Source: Microvirga lupini | Lineage (GTDB): Bacteria > Pseudomonadota > Alphaproteobacteria > Rhizobiales > Beijerinckiaceae | Length of the DNA stretch: 64,000 nucleotides | Direction: 5' to 3' | NCBI GenBank assembly: GCA_000517005.1 | Contig: KI911965.1 | Location: forward strand, 17,397 to 81,396 | In this document: positions 55,109 to 63,962 of the stretch, one piece after another | Position numbering within the stretch: the stretch's first letter is position 1 | How the letters are laid out: each line of letters begins with the position of its first letter | Made by a program: the position numbers and the translations under genes | The notes under the pieces: generated by a model | Database searches by the model: none | Told to the model about the DNA's origin: nothing | Seen by the model: only the letters and a program-made list of their open reading frames with translations

Positions 55109-56296
55109 ATGAAACGCATCCTCGTCATCAGTCCCTCGGGAGAAGTCTATGACCATGACAATGTCCGCTGGTATAGACACAAAGAGATTCAGCGAAGCAT
55201 CAATCATTACCATAATATCGGCGATGCTTTCGTTTTCGACTCATCGCTTAAGCTTCTGAATTACGACAAGCTCGACGCATTGGAGATCGCCAATCCCGAT
55301 CTTACGCAGATCGACCGGATCAACGCCGAGTATGATTATGTGTTTCTGCGTGGATCCAACTATGTTCACAAGGACATGGTATGGAACCAGGCAATCGACG
55401 TCCTCAGGAAGCTCAAAATCCCGGTCATCGCCTGGGGGATTGGCGCTCAGGCACCGGTCAAGGGCAAAATCGAGCTGTCCGAAGAGACCAAGACCGTTCT
55501 TCGTCTGATGGCGGATTCCACGACATCCATCGGCGTGCGCGGAGCCTACTCGGCACAGGTCCTCTGGGACCTTGGCATCAAGAACATCCGGATCGTGGGT
55601 TGCCCGACCGCGTTTCGTCGGAACAATCCCAATCTCAACATCCAGTTGCCGCCACTTGAGAGCATCCGCACCGCCGGCATTACAGTCCGCCGCGAAGTGT
55701 CGTCCACCTATGCCCGTGACATCAAGCAATACCTGACGTTTCACCGTGATCTCGTGAAGAGCCTCGCGGCACGGTTTGACGTGGTGTTGATGGCGCAAGG
55801 GGAAATCGAAGAGAAGAAGATTGTCCTCGGGACGCCAGAGCAGAGAGAGGAAGCGTTCGCAGCCTTACGCGCGGACAAGCAGGTGAGCGAATGGTATCTC
55901 GACGACACCATGGAGAAACTGCATCGGGAAAGATTGTTCTACTCTGACGTCGTTGCGGATTACGAGGATCTCGTGCAGCAGAAGGATCTCGTCTTGGGAT
56001 ACCGGCTCCACGGTAATCTGATGGCGCTTGCGAATGGCGTGCCATCCATCTATTTCACCTATGACAGCCGAACGGTCGAGTTCGCGGAGACCTACCAGAT
56101 CCCGAGCTTCGATGTGTTCTCAGGCAAAGAGTTCAAGCTCGAGGATTATTGGGACCAGTCGCTCTTCGATAAGTTCAATCGGGCCTATCATCATACATAC
56201 CGTGAGATGCACCAGTTCCTCGTCGAGAATGGAGCCGATACGAAGATGCTCCCTGTGATGAGGCAGCCCGATTACAGGCAATTGCAAGCTGCTTAG
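55109..56296 (+). CDS. Polysaccharide pyruvyl transferase family protein (first copy)
   Basis: A 395-residue cytoplasmic protein of the PF04230 type: YHNIGDAFVFDSSLKLLNYD, DYVFLRGSNYVH, PVIAWGIGAQAPVKG, TTSIGVRGAYSAQVLWDLGI, and VLGYRLHGNLMALANGVPSI. Members add pyruvate ketals to sugars or act as related transferases. It begins 34 bases after the GT4 and ends before a stem-loop preceding galE. Confidence 0.88.
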   Translation: MKRILVISPSGEVYDHDNVRWYRHKEIQRSINHYHNIGDAFVFDSSLKLLNYDKLDALEIANPDLTQIDRINAEYDYVFLRGSNYVHKDMVWNQAIDVLRKLKIPVIAWGIGAQAPVKGKIELSEETKTVLRLMADSTTSIGVRGAYSAQVLWDLGIKNIRIVGCPTAFRRNNPNLNIQLPPLESIRTAGITVRREVSSTYARDIKQYLTFHRDLVKSLAARFDVVLMAQGEIEEKKIVLGTPEQREEAFAALRADKQVSEWYLDDTMEKLHRERLFYSDVVADYEDLVQQKDLVLGYRLHGNLMALANGVPSIYFTYDSRTVEFAETYQIPSFDVFSGKEFKLEDYWDQSLFDKFNRAYHHTYREMHQFLVENGADTKMLPVMRQPDYRQLQAA

Positions 56297-56307
56297 TTGT
56301 CTTATCA

Positions 56308-56334
56308 GGGATGTCGGGTGAATTGCGGCATCCC
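56308..56334 (+). terminator. Stem-loop before galE
   Basis: Nine-base arms GGGATGTCG and CGGCATCCC (one G-T pair) separated by nine bases, 11 bases after the upstream stop. The outer stem GGATGTCG / CGGCATCC also appears after the RTX gene. Confidence 0.45.
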
Positions 56335-56377
56335 TTCGATCTCTCCTGCGATGATATTGAAGAGCAAAGGGTCAGGC

Positions 56378-57373
56378 ATGACTGTGTTGGTAACGGGCGG
56401 CGCCGGCTATATCGGAAGCCACATGGTTCTGGCGTTAGTGGATGCCGGAAAAGACGTTGTCGTTCTGGACGATCTCAGCACCGGCTTTGAATGGATGGTC
56501 CATCCATCGACGACCCTCATTCAGGGCGACGTGGGCGACGAGCGTCTCGTCACGGACATCATTCAGAGACATGGCATCAAGGCGATTGCTCACTTTGCCG
56601 GGTCGATCGTGGTTCCGGAATCCGTCAAGGACCCGTTGGGCTACTATCTCAATAACACCGTCAAATCCCGATCTCTCATCAGTGCTGCGGTGCAAAACGG
56701 CCTTGAGCGGTTTCTTTTCTCTTCGACCGCCGCCGTCTACGGCGATGCCAAGGAGAGCCCGATTTCTGAGACGACACCTCTCAATCCGGTCTCGCCCTAT
56801 GGCACATCGAAGCTCATGACTGAGATGATGCTGAGAGACGTGGCTCGTGCTCATCCTCTTCGCTTTGTGGCGCTCCGATATTTCAACGTTGCCGGTGCCG
56901 ATCCTCAAGGACGAAGCGGGCAAAGCACGCGACAGGCGACGCACCTCATCAAAGTTGCGACCCAAGCGGCTCTTGGCGAGAGATCACACATCGATATCTT
57001 TGGTACTGACTACCCGACGCCAGACGGCACATGTCTACGTGACTATATTCATGTCTCCGACTTGGCCCATGCTCATACTCTTGCTCTTGATTATCTGGAC
57101 GCGGGTGGGGACAGCACCGTTCTCAACTGCGGTTATGGTCGTGGATATTCCGTGCTCGAAGTCGTCGAGGCTGTAAAGCGGGTTTCGGGTGTCGATTTTT
57201 CCGTGAACCTTTCTCCGCGGCGACCGGGAGATCCTGCCACGCTGATCGCAAGCGCGGCTCGGATACATGACGTTCTGCAATGGTCCCCTAAGATAGACGA
57301 TCTCGAAACGATCATCGCTCATGCACTGGCTTGGGAGAGCAGCCTGAAACTCCGTCGAGCGGAAGCAGCTTAA
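56378..57373 (+). CDS. galE: UDP-glucose 4-epimerase
   Basis: A 331-residue NAD-dependent short-chain epimerase that supplies UDP-galactose. Motifs: MTVLVTGGAGYIGSHMVLAL, FSSTAAVYGDAKE, catalytic SPYGTSKLMTE (YxxxK), FNVAGADPQGRSGQ and TPDGTCLRDYIHVSDLAHAH. The ATG at 56378 is chosen because the N-terminal Rossmann motif begins there; the upstream frame contains the stem-loop. A UDP-sugar supply role for the glycan locus is inferred. Confidence 0.93.
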   Translation: MTVLVTGGAGYIGSHMVLALVDAGKDVVVLDDLSTGFEWMVHPSTTLIQGDVGDERLVTDIIQRHGIKAIAHFAGSIVVPESVKDPLGYYLNNTVKSRSLISAAVQNGLERFLFSSTAAVYGDAKESPISETTPLNPVSPYGTSKLMTEMMLRDVARAHPLRFVALRYFNVAGADPQGRSGQSTRQATHLIKVATQAALGERSHIDIFGTDYPTPDGTCLRDYIHVSDLAHAHTLALDYLDAGGDSTVLNCGYGRGYSVLEVVEAVKRVSGVDFSVNLSPRRPGDPATLIASAARIHDVLQWSPKIDDLETIIAHALAWESSLKLRRAEAA

Positions 57374-57526
57374 TCAAGGATTGCAACGATATTTGTCGCG
57401 ATCTCGAACGAGATCATCCTTATCGCCTCACAAGTTCTTTCTGGTTTCGGCAGGCACGAGTTCGGATGCCAGCGCGCAAGTAGGCCGGTAGCCTCAAAAG
57501 ACACTCTAATTCAGATTGGAATTCAC

Positions 57527-58753
57527 ATGCTAGACGAGATCATCAAGGGCAAGACGCTCGATCAGTCCGCTCCCAAGACCGCATCATCCGCCAAACCTCT
57601 CCGGGTCGCAATTCTGTGGAAGTATCCATCCCTGGGTCTCTACTCGAACTCGGCCTTTGAGGATCTTTATAATGGCATTGGACACAACAACGGCAATCTG
57701 GCCTTTGTCTATGCCATTGCCAGTCACATCTCCAATCCGGTCAAGTTCTTCGGCTGGAGCGCATCGGCCGAAACTCTAAGAGAGAACGCCGATATCATCG
57801 TCATTCCCTGTGCCAATCAATTGGGGCGCCACACGGATTTCGGCAGCATGGCCGACAACTTGGAGAAATCGGGACTGCCGATCGTTGCCATCGGCCTCGG
57901 TGCTCAGGCCGACAGCTACGATCAGGATGTCCAACTCACCGATGGAACCCATCGATGGGTGCAGGTCATTGCACGATCCAACCCGTCTTCATCAACCTCC
58001 AACATCTATACGCGCGGTGCCTTCACCTCTTCGCAGCTCGACAAGTTAGGGATCCACGGCTCAGTTGCCGGAGGCTGCCCATCGTATTTCACCAACCAGG
58101 AGCCCGGCCTGGGCAAAAGAATCCACGAGCATTGGACGGCCGCAGCCTTACCAAGCTCCATATCGGTTGCGGGGGGCCATCAGGCGTGGCTGAAGACCCG
58201 TGATATCGAGCATCAGCTGATCACATTGATGATGGACCCGATGTATCCCGGTCAATACATTGTCCAGTCGATGGGCGAAATGATCAGGGTGTCTCGAGGC
58301 ATTTTCGACGACATTGATCCCTATGCTCTCAAGGAGATCCATAACCATACCGTTCCTCATTATTCCTTCGAGGAGTTCAAGGCATGGTGCCGGAACTACG
58401 TGCGCTCCTTCTATGACGTTCCGGCCTGGATGGACACATTGCGCCGGCATGATCTCACGATCGGATCCCGCTATCATGGCGTCGCCTTGGCTCTTCAGGC
58501 CGAGCGCATGGGTCTGACTGTCACGATCGACTCCCGAACCAGAGAGCTCTGCGAGAATACGGGAGTTCCGCATGTGGCTGCAGCCGATCTGACCGCGCCG
58601 CTCACACGCTCCAGCTTGAAGAAGATGATCCATTTCGATCCGGATGCCTATGACAGGCATCGGAGCGAAGCCGCTTCGAGGTATCTCGACTTTCTCACAG
58701 CGAACAGGCTCCGACCGGCTGCCTTTCTACAGCGGATCGCGACCGGCAAATGA
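57527..58753 (+). CDS. Polysaccharide pyruvyl transferase family protein (second copy)
   Basis: A 408-residue member of the same broad family as 55109, but different in sequence: ILWKYPSLGLYSNSAFEDLY, NADIIVIPCANQLGRHTDFG, PIVAIGLGAQADSYDQDVQL, NIYTRGAFTSSQLDKLGIHG, VAGGCPSYFTN and LTIGSRYHGVALALQAERMG. It starts 153 bases after galE, with no clear terminator between. Probable sugar-modifying transferase. Confidence 0.82.
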   Translation: MLDEIIKGKTLDQSAPKTASSAKPLRVAILWKYPSLGLYSNSAFEDLYNGIGHNNGNLAFVYAIASHISNPVKFFGWSASAETLRENADIIVIPCANQLGRHTDFGSMADNLEKSGLPIVAIGLGAQADSYDQDVQLTDGTHRWVQVIARSNPSSSTSNIYTRGAFTSSQLDKLGIHGSVAGGCPSYFTNQEPGLGKRIHEHWTAAALPSSISVAGGHQAWLKTRDIEHQLITLMMDPMYPGQYIVQSMGEMIRVSRGIFDDIDPYALKEIHNHTVPHYSFEEFKAWCRNYVRSFYDVPAWMDTLRRHDLTIGSRYHGVALALQAERMGLTVTIDSRTRELCENTGVPHVAAADLTAPLTRSSLKKMIHFDPDAYDRHRSEAASRYLDFLTANRLRPAAFLQRIATGK

Positions 58754-58852
58754 GGAGACGCGCTACCAGGGCACGGCAGATTCACCCTCTGTCGCCGGCA
58801 TCGTGAGGAGGGCTCCCACGGCCGCCATACAGCATAGATAGAGAGCCTCATC

Positions 58853-60037
58853 ATGACCCGCTTTACGGACCTCATGAATATGATCGGACATTGGAACGCC
58901 TTCACATGGCCGGCGGTTCTGATGCTTATGATGAACTCAGCAGCGGCTTCGGGCGAGCCCCTCCACTTTTCGATCTCTCCCGACCCCGAAGAGGTCTATA
59001 GCTACGAGCGCCAGCGATGCGACTGGCGCTCGATCCCCGATTCACCTGCCAGAGCCTATCGCCGTGGTGACGGATCGGTGGCCCTGATCGCGGCACATTT
59101 CCGGAACAGAGTCCTCGAAGGGCCGAGCTTCGCCGAGCTTCGTCCCGATTGCTCGGTCGTCTCCCAAGGCGAGGAATCCGCCGATCCGTCGGCCTTTGAC
59201 GACCGGTTCTGGGTACAGAGCCTCATTCCACTCGGTGATGGCCGTATTCTCGGGTTGGCGAGCCAGGAATTCTCCGGGCTTCGCCATGACGGGCTTTGCG
59301 CCAAAGGGTCCGGCAAGCCGGAATGCTGGTATCTTTCGATCATCGCTTTAGAAGCGGACGATCGAGATTTCTCATTCAAGCTGCTGCCCCGCGACCGGCG
59401 CCTCATTGCAGGATCGAACAGGCCCTTCGACACCGACGTCAACGCTGCTGGTTTTCTTACGCTCTCGAATACGGTCTTCGATGAAGACTATGCCTATTTC
59501 ATCGCCTGGACGGAGGATGCCGCAGAACCGGGCGGACGCGGGAACTGCCTGTTCCGCGCTCCCAAATCCGACCTTGTGTCAGGGTGGCGGATGATGAGCG
59601 GAGGCCGCTTCGTTTCCCCGCCGAACCCTTACCCGGCAAACGGACAAATGCCCGCTCAGGCAAAATGCGATCGTCTCGGCAATGGTGACATCACCGGCAA
59701 GATCAGATCTCTCGTTTGGCTGGAGACCAAGAAACTCTGGATGGTCGTCTGGTCCACACGGGTGAACGATACCGGCGGCGTCTATTATTCAACATCGTCG
59801 GATTTGAGGAACTGGTCGTCAGCGGCCATGCTCGCCCCGTTTGATCCGCCATGGGGAACAACCGAGAAAAAGACCTATTACGACTATCCCTCGGTCATCG
59901 ACCACGACAGTCGGTCTCCAGTCTTTCAATCGGTTGGAGACACATTCTATTTGTACCTGACGCGCTTCAACTGGCAGTCAAAGCGTCCCACCATGAACAG
60001 GGACTTGGTTCGGTTCAAAGTGGTCTTGGATCACTAA
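58853..60037 (+). CDS. Exported protein of unknown function, possible beta-propeller
   Basis: A 394-residue protein with a hydrophobic N-terminus (WPAVLMLMMNSAAASGEPLH) that looks like a signal peptide. The body is rich in short strands and aromatic residues, with repeated blocks such as GSVALIAAHFRNRVLEGPSF, VNDTGGVYYSTSSDLRNWSS, and YYDYPSVIDHD, reminiscent of the five-bladed propeller glycosidase folds. I do not recognise a family. Last gene of the glycan region; a role in trimming or binding the polymer is inferred from position. Confidence 0.6.
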   Translation: MTRFTDLMNMIGHWNAFTWPAVLMLMMNSAAASGEPLHFSISPDPEEVYSYERQRCDWRSIPDSPARAYRRGDGSVALIAAHFRNRVLEGPSFAELRPDCSVVSQGEESADPSAFDDRFWVQSLIPLGDGRILGLASQEFSGLRHDGLCAKGSGKPECWYLSIIALEADDRDFSFKLLPRDRRLIAGSNRPFDTDVNAAGFLTLSNTVFDEDYAYFIAWTEDAAEPGGRGNCLFRAPKSDLVSGWRMMSGGRFVSPPNPYPANGQMPAQAKCDRLGNGDITGKIRSLVWLETKKLWMVVWSTRVNDTGGVYYSTSSDLRNWSSAAMLAPFDPPWGTTEKKTYYDYPSVIDHDSRSPVFQSVGDTFYLYLTRFNWQSKRPTMNRDLVRFKVVLDH

Positions 60038-60071
60038 AGCTCTGAACCCATTCGAATAGCCGGCGACCTGA

Positions 60072-61268
60072 TTAGCGACGGGAATTGCGCCCTTCCGCGA
60101 CGACGAAGTTGAACAGCTCTTCTCTGGGTTCGACACCGAGGCCGGCGCCCGTCGGCACGGTATAATGTCCCTTTGCGCAGCCCATGTCGCCATCCGTAAA
60201 GCCGAGATTCCGATCAAAGACGGAGTGTTGGTACTCGTGATAAGGAACACGCTGAAGGGCCGATGAGGTCACAAGGCTTGCCGCCATGAAGATGCCGACG
60301 CTGATGGATGCGTGCGGGATCGTGTTGATGTGGAAGGTCTGCGCCATCCGGCCGATCTGAATGAACTCGCTGATGCCCGTATGACCGATCTCGGGCTGGA
60401 TCACACCCATGCAGCGGGCTTCCAGCCTTGGGCGATATTCGTAGACGGTCCGCCATTCCTCCCCGAGCGCCAGGGGTACACCGATGCTCCGCGCGACCCG
60501 GGCCTGTCCTTCCAGGTCCTCCGGCTGGCAGGGCGCTTCGGCGAAGTAGAGGTTCGACGCCTCAAGTCGTCGGATGAGACGAACGGCCTCCGAGGCTTCG
60601 AATTTCCAATGCAGGTCGACCATGAGGTCGATGTCCGGACCAACCGCCTCACGTAGGGCGAGCATATCCTGGACAATCCCCTCATCGGACACGACGGCCG
60701 CGAACTTAATGCCACGATAGCCCTTCGCCACCCATTCGACGGCAAGATCGCAGCGCTCCTGCAAGGTGGCCCGCGGCAGCCCCGAGACATAGGCGGGAAT
60801 CGTGGAATGCCGCCGCCCACCGAGAAGAGTAGAGATGGAAACGCCAAGATTCTTGCCGGCCAGATCCCAGAGCGCAATGTCGACACCAGCGAGAGCATCC
60901 ACATAATATCCGCCGAAGAATCCACGCACCCGCATGAGATCATAGAGATCCTCATGGATCACGACCGCATCGCCGGGGTCGCGTCCGATGATGACGGGAC
61001 CAAGAACGTCATCGATGATGGCCTTCGTGGCTTCGGGTGCCACGATCCCATAGCACTCACCCCAGCCGACGCGCCCGCTCTCGCCGGTCACCTTGATGAG
61101 CAGGGTCATGTCCGTGGAGGGATAGATCGTGCGATTGCCCTTGCGCACGAGGTAACCGCGCTCGTTGATGCGCTCTCCCTTCTTCAGAGGTCCCAAGTAG
61201 GGCACCTCGCGCGGAATGGAGATGATGAAGGTCTCGATCTTGACGATGGCGTCGACTGAATTGCTCAT
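60072..61268 (-). CDS. Mandelate racemase/muconate lactonizing enzyme family (sugar-acid dehydratase-like)
   Basis: A 398-residue enolase-superfamily protein. N-terminal capping domain with GWGECYGIVAPEATKAIIDD, then the barrel: ALAGVDIALWDLAGKNLGVS, YRGIKFAAVVSDEGIVQDML (catalytic lysine region), metal ligands in MVDLHWKFE, FAEAPCQPED and LGEEWRT, and IPHASISVGIFMAASLV at the end. It likely dehydrates an acid sugar. It lies seven bases after the DapA-family gene, on the same strand, so it is the last gene of the operon. Confidence 0.88.
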   Translation of the reverse strand: MSNSVDAIVKIETFIISIPREVPYLGPLKKGERINERGYLVRKGNRTIYPSTDMTLLIKVTGESGRVGWGECYGIVAPEATKAIIDDVLGPVIIGRDPGDAVVIHEDLYDLMRVRGFFGGYYVDALAGVDIALWDLAGKNLGVSISTLLGGRRHSTIPAYVSGLPRATLQERCDLAVEWVAKGYRGIKFAAVVSDEGIVQDMLALREAVGPDIDLMVDLHWKFEASEAVRLIRRLEASNLYFAEAPCQPEDLEGQARVARSIGVPLALGEEWRTVYEYRPRLEARCMGVIQPEIGHTGISEFIQIGRMAQTFHINTIPHASISVGIFMAASLVTSSALQRVPYHEYQHSVFDRNLGFTDGDMGCAKGHYTVPTGAGLGVEPREELFNFVVAEGRNSRR

Positions 61269-61274
61269 GAGTGA

Positions 61275-62186
61275 TCAGACCGGACGGTGGTGCTTGTAGG
61301 GAAGCACTGCCTCCTGAAGGAGGAGAGACAGCTCGGCACGGTCCCCTTCGTCGAACTTGGGTCCCTTGCCGCGGACGAAAGTGTTCCGGATCACCCCGCG
61401 TCGACGCAGGACTTCCTTGGTCATATGCATCCGGAAGATCGCCTGGAAGTTCAGAAGGGGCAGAGACGCGGAATAGAGTTTCCGCGCGGTTGCGATGTCG
61501 CCCTCGCGCCAGGACTTCATCATCATGGCATGAATATCGGCCAGCTCGCAGGCCGGCATGGTGCCTGCCGCGCCGCGCGCCATCTCGTCCATCACATAGC
61601 GTCCCCCTGCCCCGCCGAAGATGGCATCCACCGAGCCGCCTGCGGCGTTCTTGATGCGCGTGAGGTGCTGGCCGCAGGGAGGCGTTTCCTCCTTGACGTA
61701 ACGGATCATGTCGACAGCGGAGGCGACTGCAGCCACCTCCTCCGGGGTCAATCCGGCACCGATGGGCTTCGGCTGGTTCTGCAGCATGATCGGAATGCCG
61801 GCATCGGCGGCAACCTCCTGGAAATACTCGGTCTGCGCTTCGATCGAATTCCCGAGGTGTCCGGGCGCCATCACCATCGCGGCAGCGGCGCCGATCTCGG
61901 CCGCATGAGCAACGTGACGGGCAGCGACTGTGGGATCGGGATCACTCGCACCGATGATGATGGGGATGCGGTTGTCGATCTCACGAGCCAGAAGATCGAC
62001 CTGACGCCGCCGCTCCTCTTCGCTGAGCGTGTCCACCTCACTGGCAACACCCGGATAGACAACGCCATCGACGGCGCTCTCGAGAGCAAAGCGGATGATC
62101 GCCATGAAGTCGGTTTCATCGATGGCTCCATTGGAGCGGAAAGGAGTCGGAAGAACCGGAAATGCACCGAAAAGCGGGGTCTTCAT
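61275..62186 (-). CDS. DapA/N-acetylneuraminate lyase-family aldolase, Tyr-site variant
   Basis: A 303-residue class I aldolase-like protein: FGAFPVLPTPFRSNGAIDET, GVVYPGVASEVDTLSEEERR, and the Schiff-base lysine in DMIRYVKEETPP. The usual catalytic tyrosine segment YNxP is replaced by MLQNQPKP, so glutamine stands where the tyrosine is expected. It may cleave a 2-keto-3-deoxy acid made by the neighbouring dehydratase. ATGA overlap with the permease gene upstream. Confidence 0.87.
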   Translation of the reverse strand: MKTPLFGAFPVLPTPFRSNGAIDETDFMAIIRFALESAVDGVVYPGVASEVDTLSEEERRRQVDLLAREIDNRIPIIIGASDPDPTVAARHVAHAAEIGAAAAMVMAPGHLGNSIEAQTEYFQEVAADAGIPIMLQNQPKPIGAGLTPEEVAAVASAVDMIRYVKEETPPCGQHLTRIKNAAGGSVDAIFGGAGGRYVMDEMARGAAGTMPACELADIHAMMMKSWREGDIATARKLYSASLPLLNFQAIFRMHMTKEVLRRRGVIRNTFVRGKGPKFDEGDRAELSLLLQEAVLPYKHHRPV

Positions 62187-63019
62187 TTAACAGCTCCTGC
62201 CGTAACGCCTTGGATGAAGTATCGCTGAAGGAAGAGGAATGCGGCCACGATGGGCGCCGATGCCAGAAGGGATGCCGCCATGGCGCCGCCCCAATCCGAA
62301 TTGACCTCGTTCAAATAGGTGAGCAGCAGGCCGGGGCCGATGGTGCGCTTGTCGTCGGACACGATGAGAGTCATCGAATAGAGAAGGTCGTTCCACGACC
62401 ACATGAACGAATAGAGAAAGACCGTAACGATCGGCGGGATCGAAATCGGGATGACGATCGTGTGGAAGATGCGCAGATCGCTCGCTCCGTCCGCCCGCGC
62501 CGCCTCGATCAGTTCATCAGGCACCTGGGAGAAGTAGCTGTAGAGCATGTAGGTGGAAACCGGCAGGGCGAAGACGATGTAGCTCAGGATCAGTCCGGGG
62601 CGGGTGTCCAGCAGGCCGATCTCGCTCATGAGCGGATAGATGCTGATCAGGAGCAGGCCGAACGGGAACATCTGGGCCGAGAGCATGAAGAGCATCACCG
62701 GCTGCCGGCCCGCGAACCGGTACTTGGCGAAGCTGTAGCCGGCATAGAGCGCCAGAAGCGTATTGAGCGCTGCGCTTGATCCCGATGCGATCAGGCTGTT
62801 GAACAGATACATCGGCAGCTTGCCGGTCGTCAGCGCGGTCACGAAATGCGTCAGCGTCGGCGCAAGCGGAAAAGGCGTCGGAACGATGCTGTAGAGCTCG
62901 GCATTCGATTTGACCGACGAGATCACCAGCCAATAGAGCGGGAAGAACAGGAAGAGGCCGATCAGCGCAAGAAGCAGCCCGAAAACCACCTTGGAGACGG
63001 TGCTGGACAGATCGAACAT
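62183..63019 (-). CDS. Carbohydrate ABC permease, MalG-type
   Basis: A 278-residue inner-membrane permease with six helices. The cytoplasmic EAA loop is DELIEAARADGASDLRIFHT followed by IVIPISIPPIVTVFLYSFMW, with MWSWNDLLYSMTL. It pairs with the permease at 63021, one base apart, for sugar uptake. Its ATPase and binding protein are not in the window and may lie beyond the right edge. Confidence 0.92.
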   Translation of the reverse strand: MFDLSSTVSKVVFGLLLALIGLFLFFPLYWLVISSVKSNAELYSIVPTPFPLAPTLTHFVTALTTGKLPMYLFNSLIASGSSAALNTLLALYAGYSFAKYRFAGRQPVMLFMLSAQMFPFGLLLISIYPLMSEIGLLDTRPGLILSYIVFALPVSTYMLYSYFSQVPDELIEAARADGASDLRIFHTIVIPISIPPIVTVFLYSFMWSWNDLLYSMTLIVSDDKRTIGPGLLLTYLNEVNSDWGGAMAASLLASAPIVAAFLFLQRYFIQGVTAGAVK

Positions 63020-63020
63020 G

Positions 63021-63962
63021 TCAGGCGCCTTTCACCAGCATGCGCAGGTACAGGAAGGCGGGCGGCAGCAGGGTCGCCACCCAGAGCACGCCGATGGCGG
63101 AGGCGAAACCGACATCCCATTGCTCGAAGGCGCGGCGATAGACCTCCACCGAGAGAACGGCGGTCGCGCGGACCGGCCCGCCGCCGGTCAAGGCATAGAT
63201 CGTATCGAATTGTTGCAGATTGCCGATGACGCCGAGCACCACGACGACGATCAGGACCGGGCGGAGATGCGGAAGAACGTGATCGCGCAGGATCGCCCAA
63301 TTGTTGGCGCCGTCGACCCGGGCCGCATCGACCTGCTCACGGTCCATGTTCTGCAGCCCGGCCAGGAAGAATGCCATGAAGAGCGGGATCGACAGCCAGA
63401 TCTTGGTGATGATCACGGCGATCATGGCTCCGGTCGAGGTGGAGAGCCAGGCCTGCGGCATGTCGATAAAGCCGAGTTCCATGAGGAACGCGTTCAGCAC
63501 GCCATAGCGACTGTTGAAGATCCACCCCCAGATGAAGGCGCTCACCGTGCTCGGCAGAACCCAGGGAAGAAGCGACATGGAGCGCAGCAATCCCCGGCCG
63601 CGAAACGGCTGGTTCAGGATCAGCGCCCAGCCAAGACCGAGGATAAGCGTCCCCGTCGTCGTGAAGAACACATAAATGGCAGTCGTGACGAAAGCCTGCC
63701 AGACGTCCGGCGTCGCGGCGATCTTGGCGAAATTTCCCAGCCCATAGAAACGCGGCGCCGGCGTCTCGAGCGTGTACTCGAACAGGGACAATGCCAGCGC
63801 CTGAAGGAACGGGTAGAGGATGACGAGGCCGAAGGCGATGGCCGCCGGAGCTAAGAGCAGCATGCCGATTCGGCGCTGCCCGGCTTTCAGCCCGCCACGG
63901 ACGGCATGCGGCGAAACTTTAGCCGGTGCGGGGGCTGATGTGATCTCGGCGGCAAGACTCAT
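63021..63962 (-). CDS. Carbohydrate ABC permease, MalF-type
   Basis: A 313-residue permease with six helices (IGMLLLAPAAIAFGLVILYP, LILGLGWALILNQPFRGRGL) and the EAA loop REQVDAARVDGANNWAILRD followed by HVLPHLRPVLIVVVV. First visible gene of the sugar-acid operon. The 38 bases up to the window edge hold an AAGGAG-like segment but no start of the next gene. Confidence 0.92.
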   Translation of the reverse strand: MSLAAEITSAPAPAKVSPHAVRGGLKAGQRRIGMLLLAPAAIAFGLVILYPFLQALALSLFEYTLETPAPRFYGLGNFAKIAATPDVWQAFVTTAIYVFFTTTGTLILGLGWALILNQPFRGRGLLRSMSLLPWVLPSTVSAFIWGWIFNSRYGVLNAFLMELGFIDMPQAWLSTSTGAMIAVIITKIWLSIPLFMAFFLAGLQNMDREQVDAARVDGANNWAILRDHVLPHLRPVLIVVVVLGVIGNLQQFDTIYALTGGGPVRATAVLSVEVYRRAFEQWDVGFASAIGVLWVATLLPPAFLYLRMLVKGA

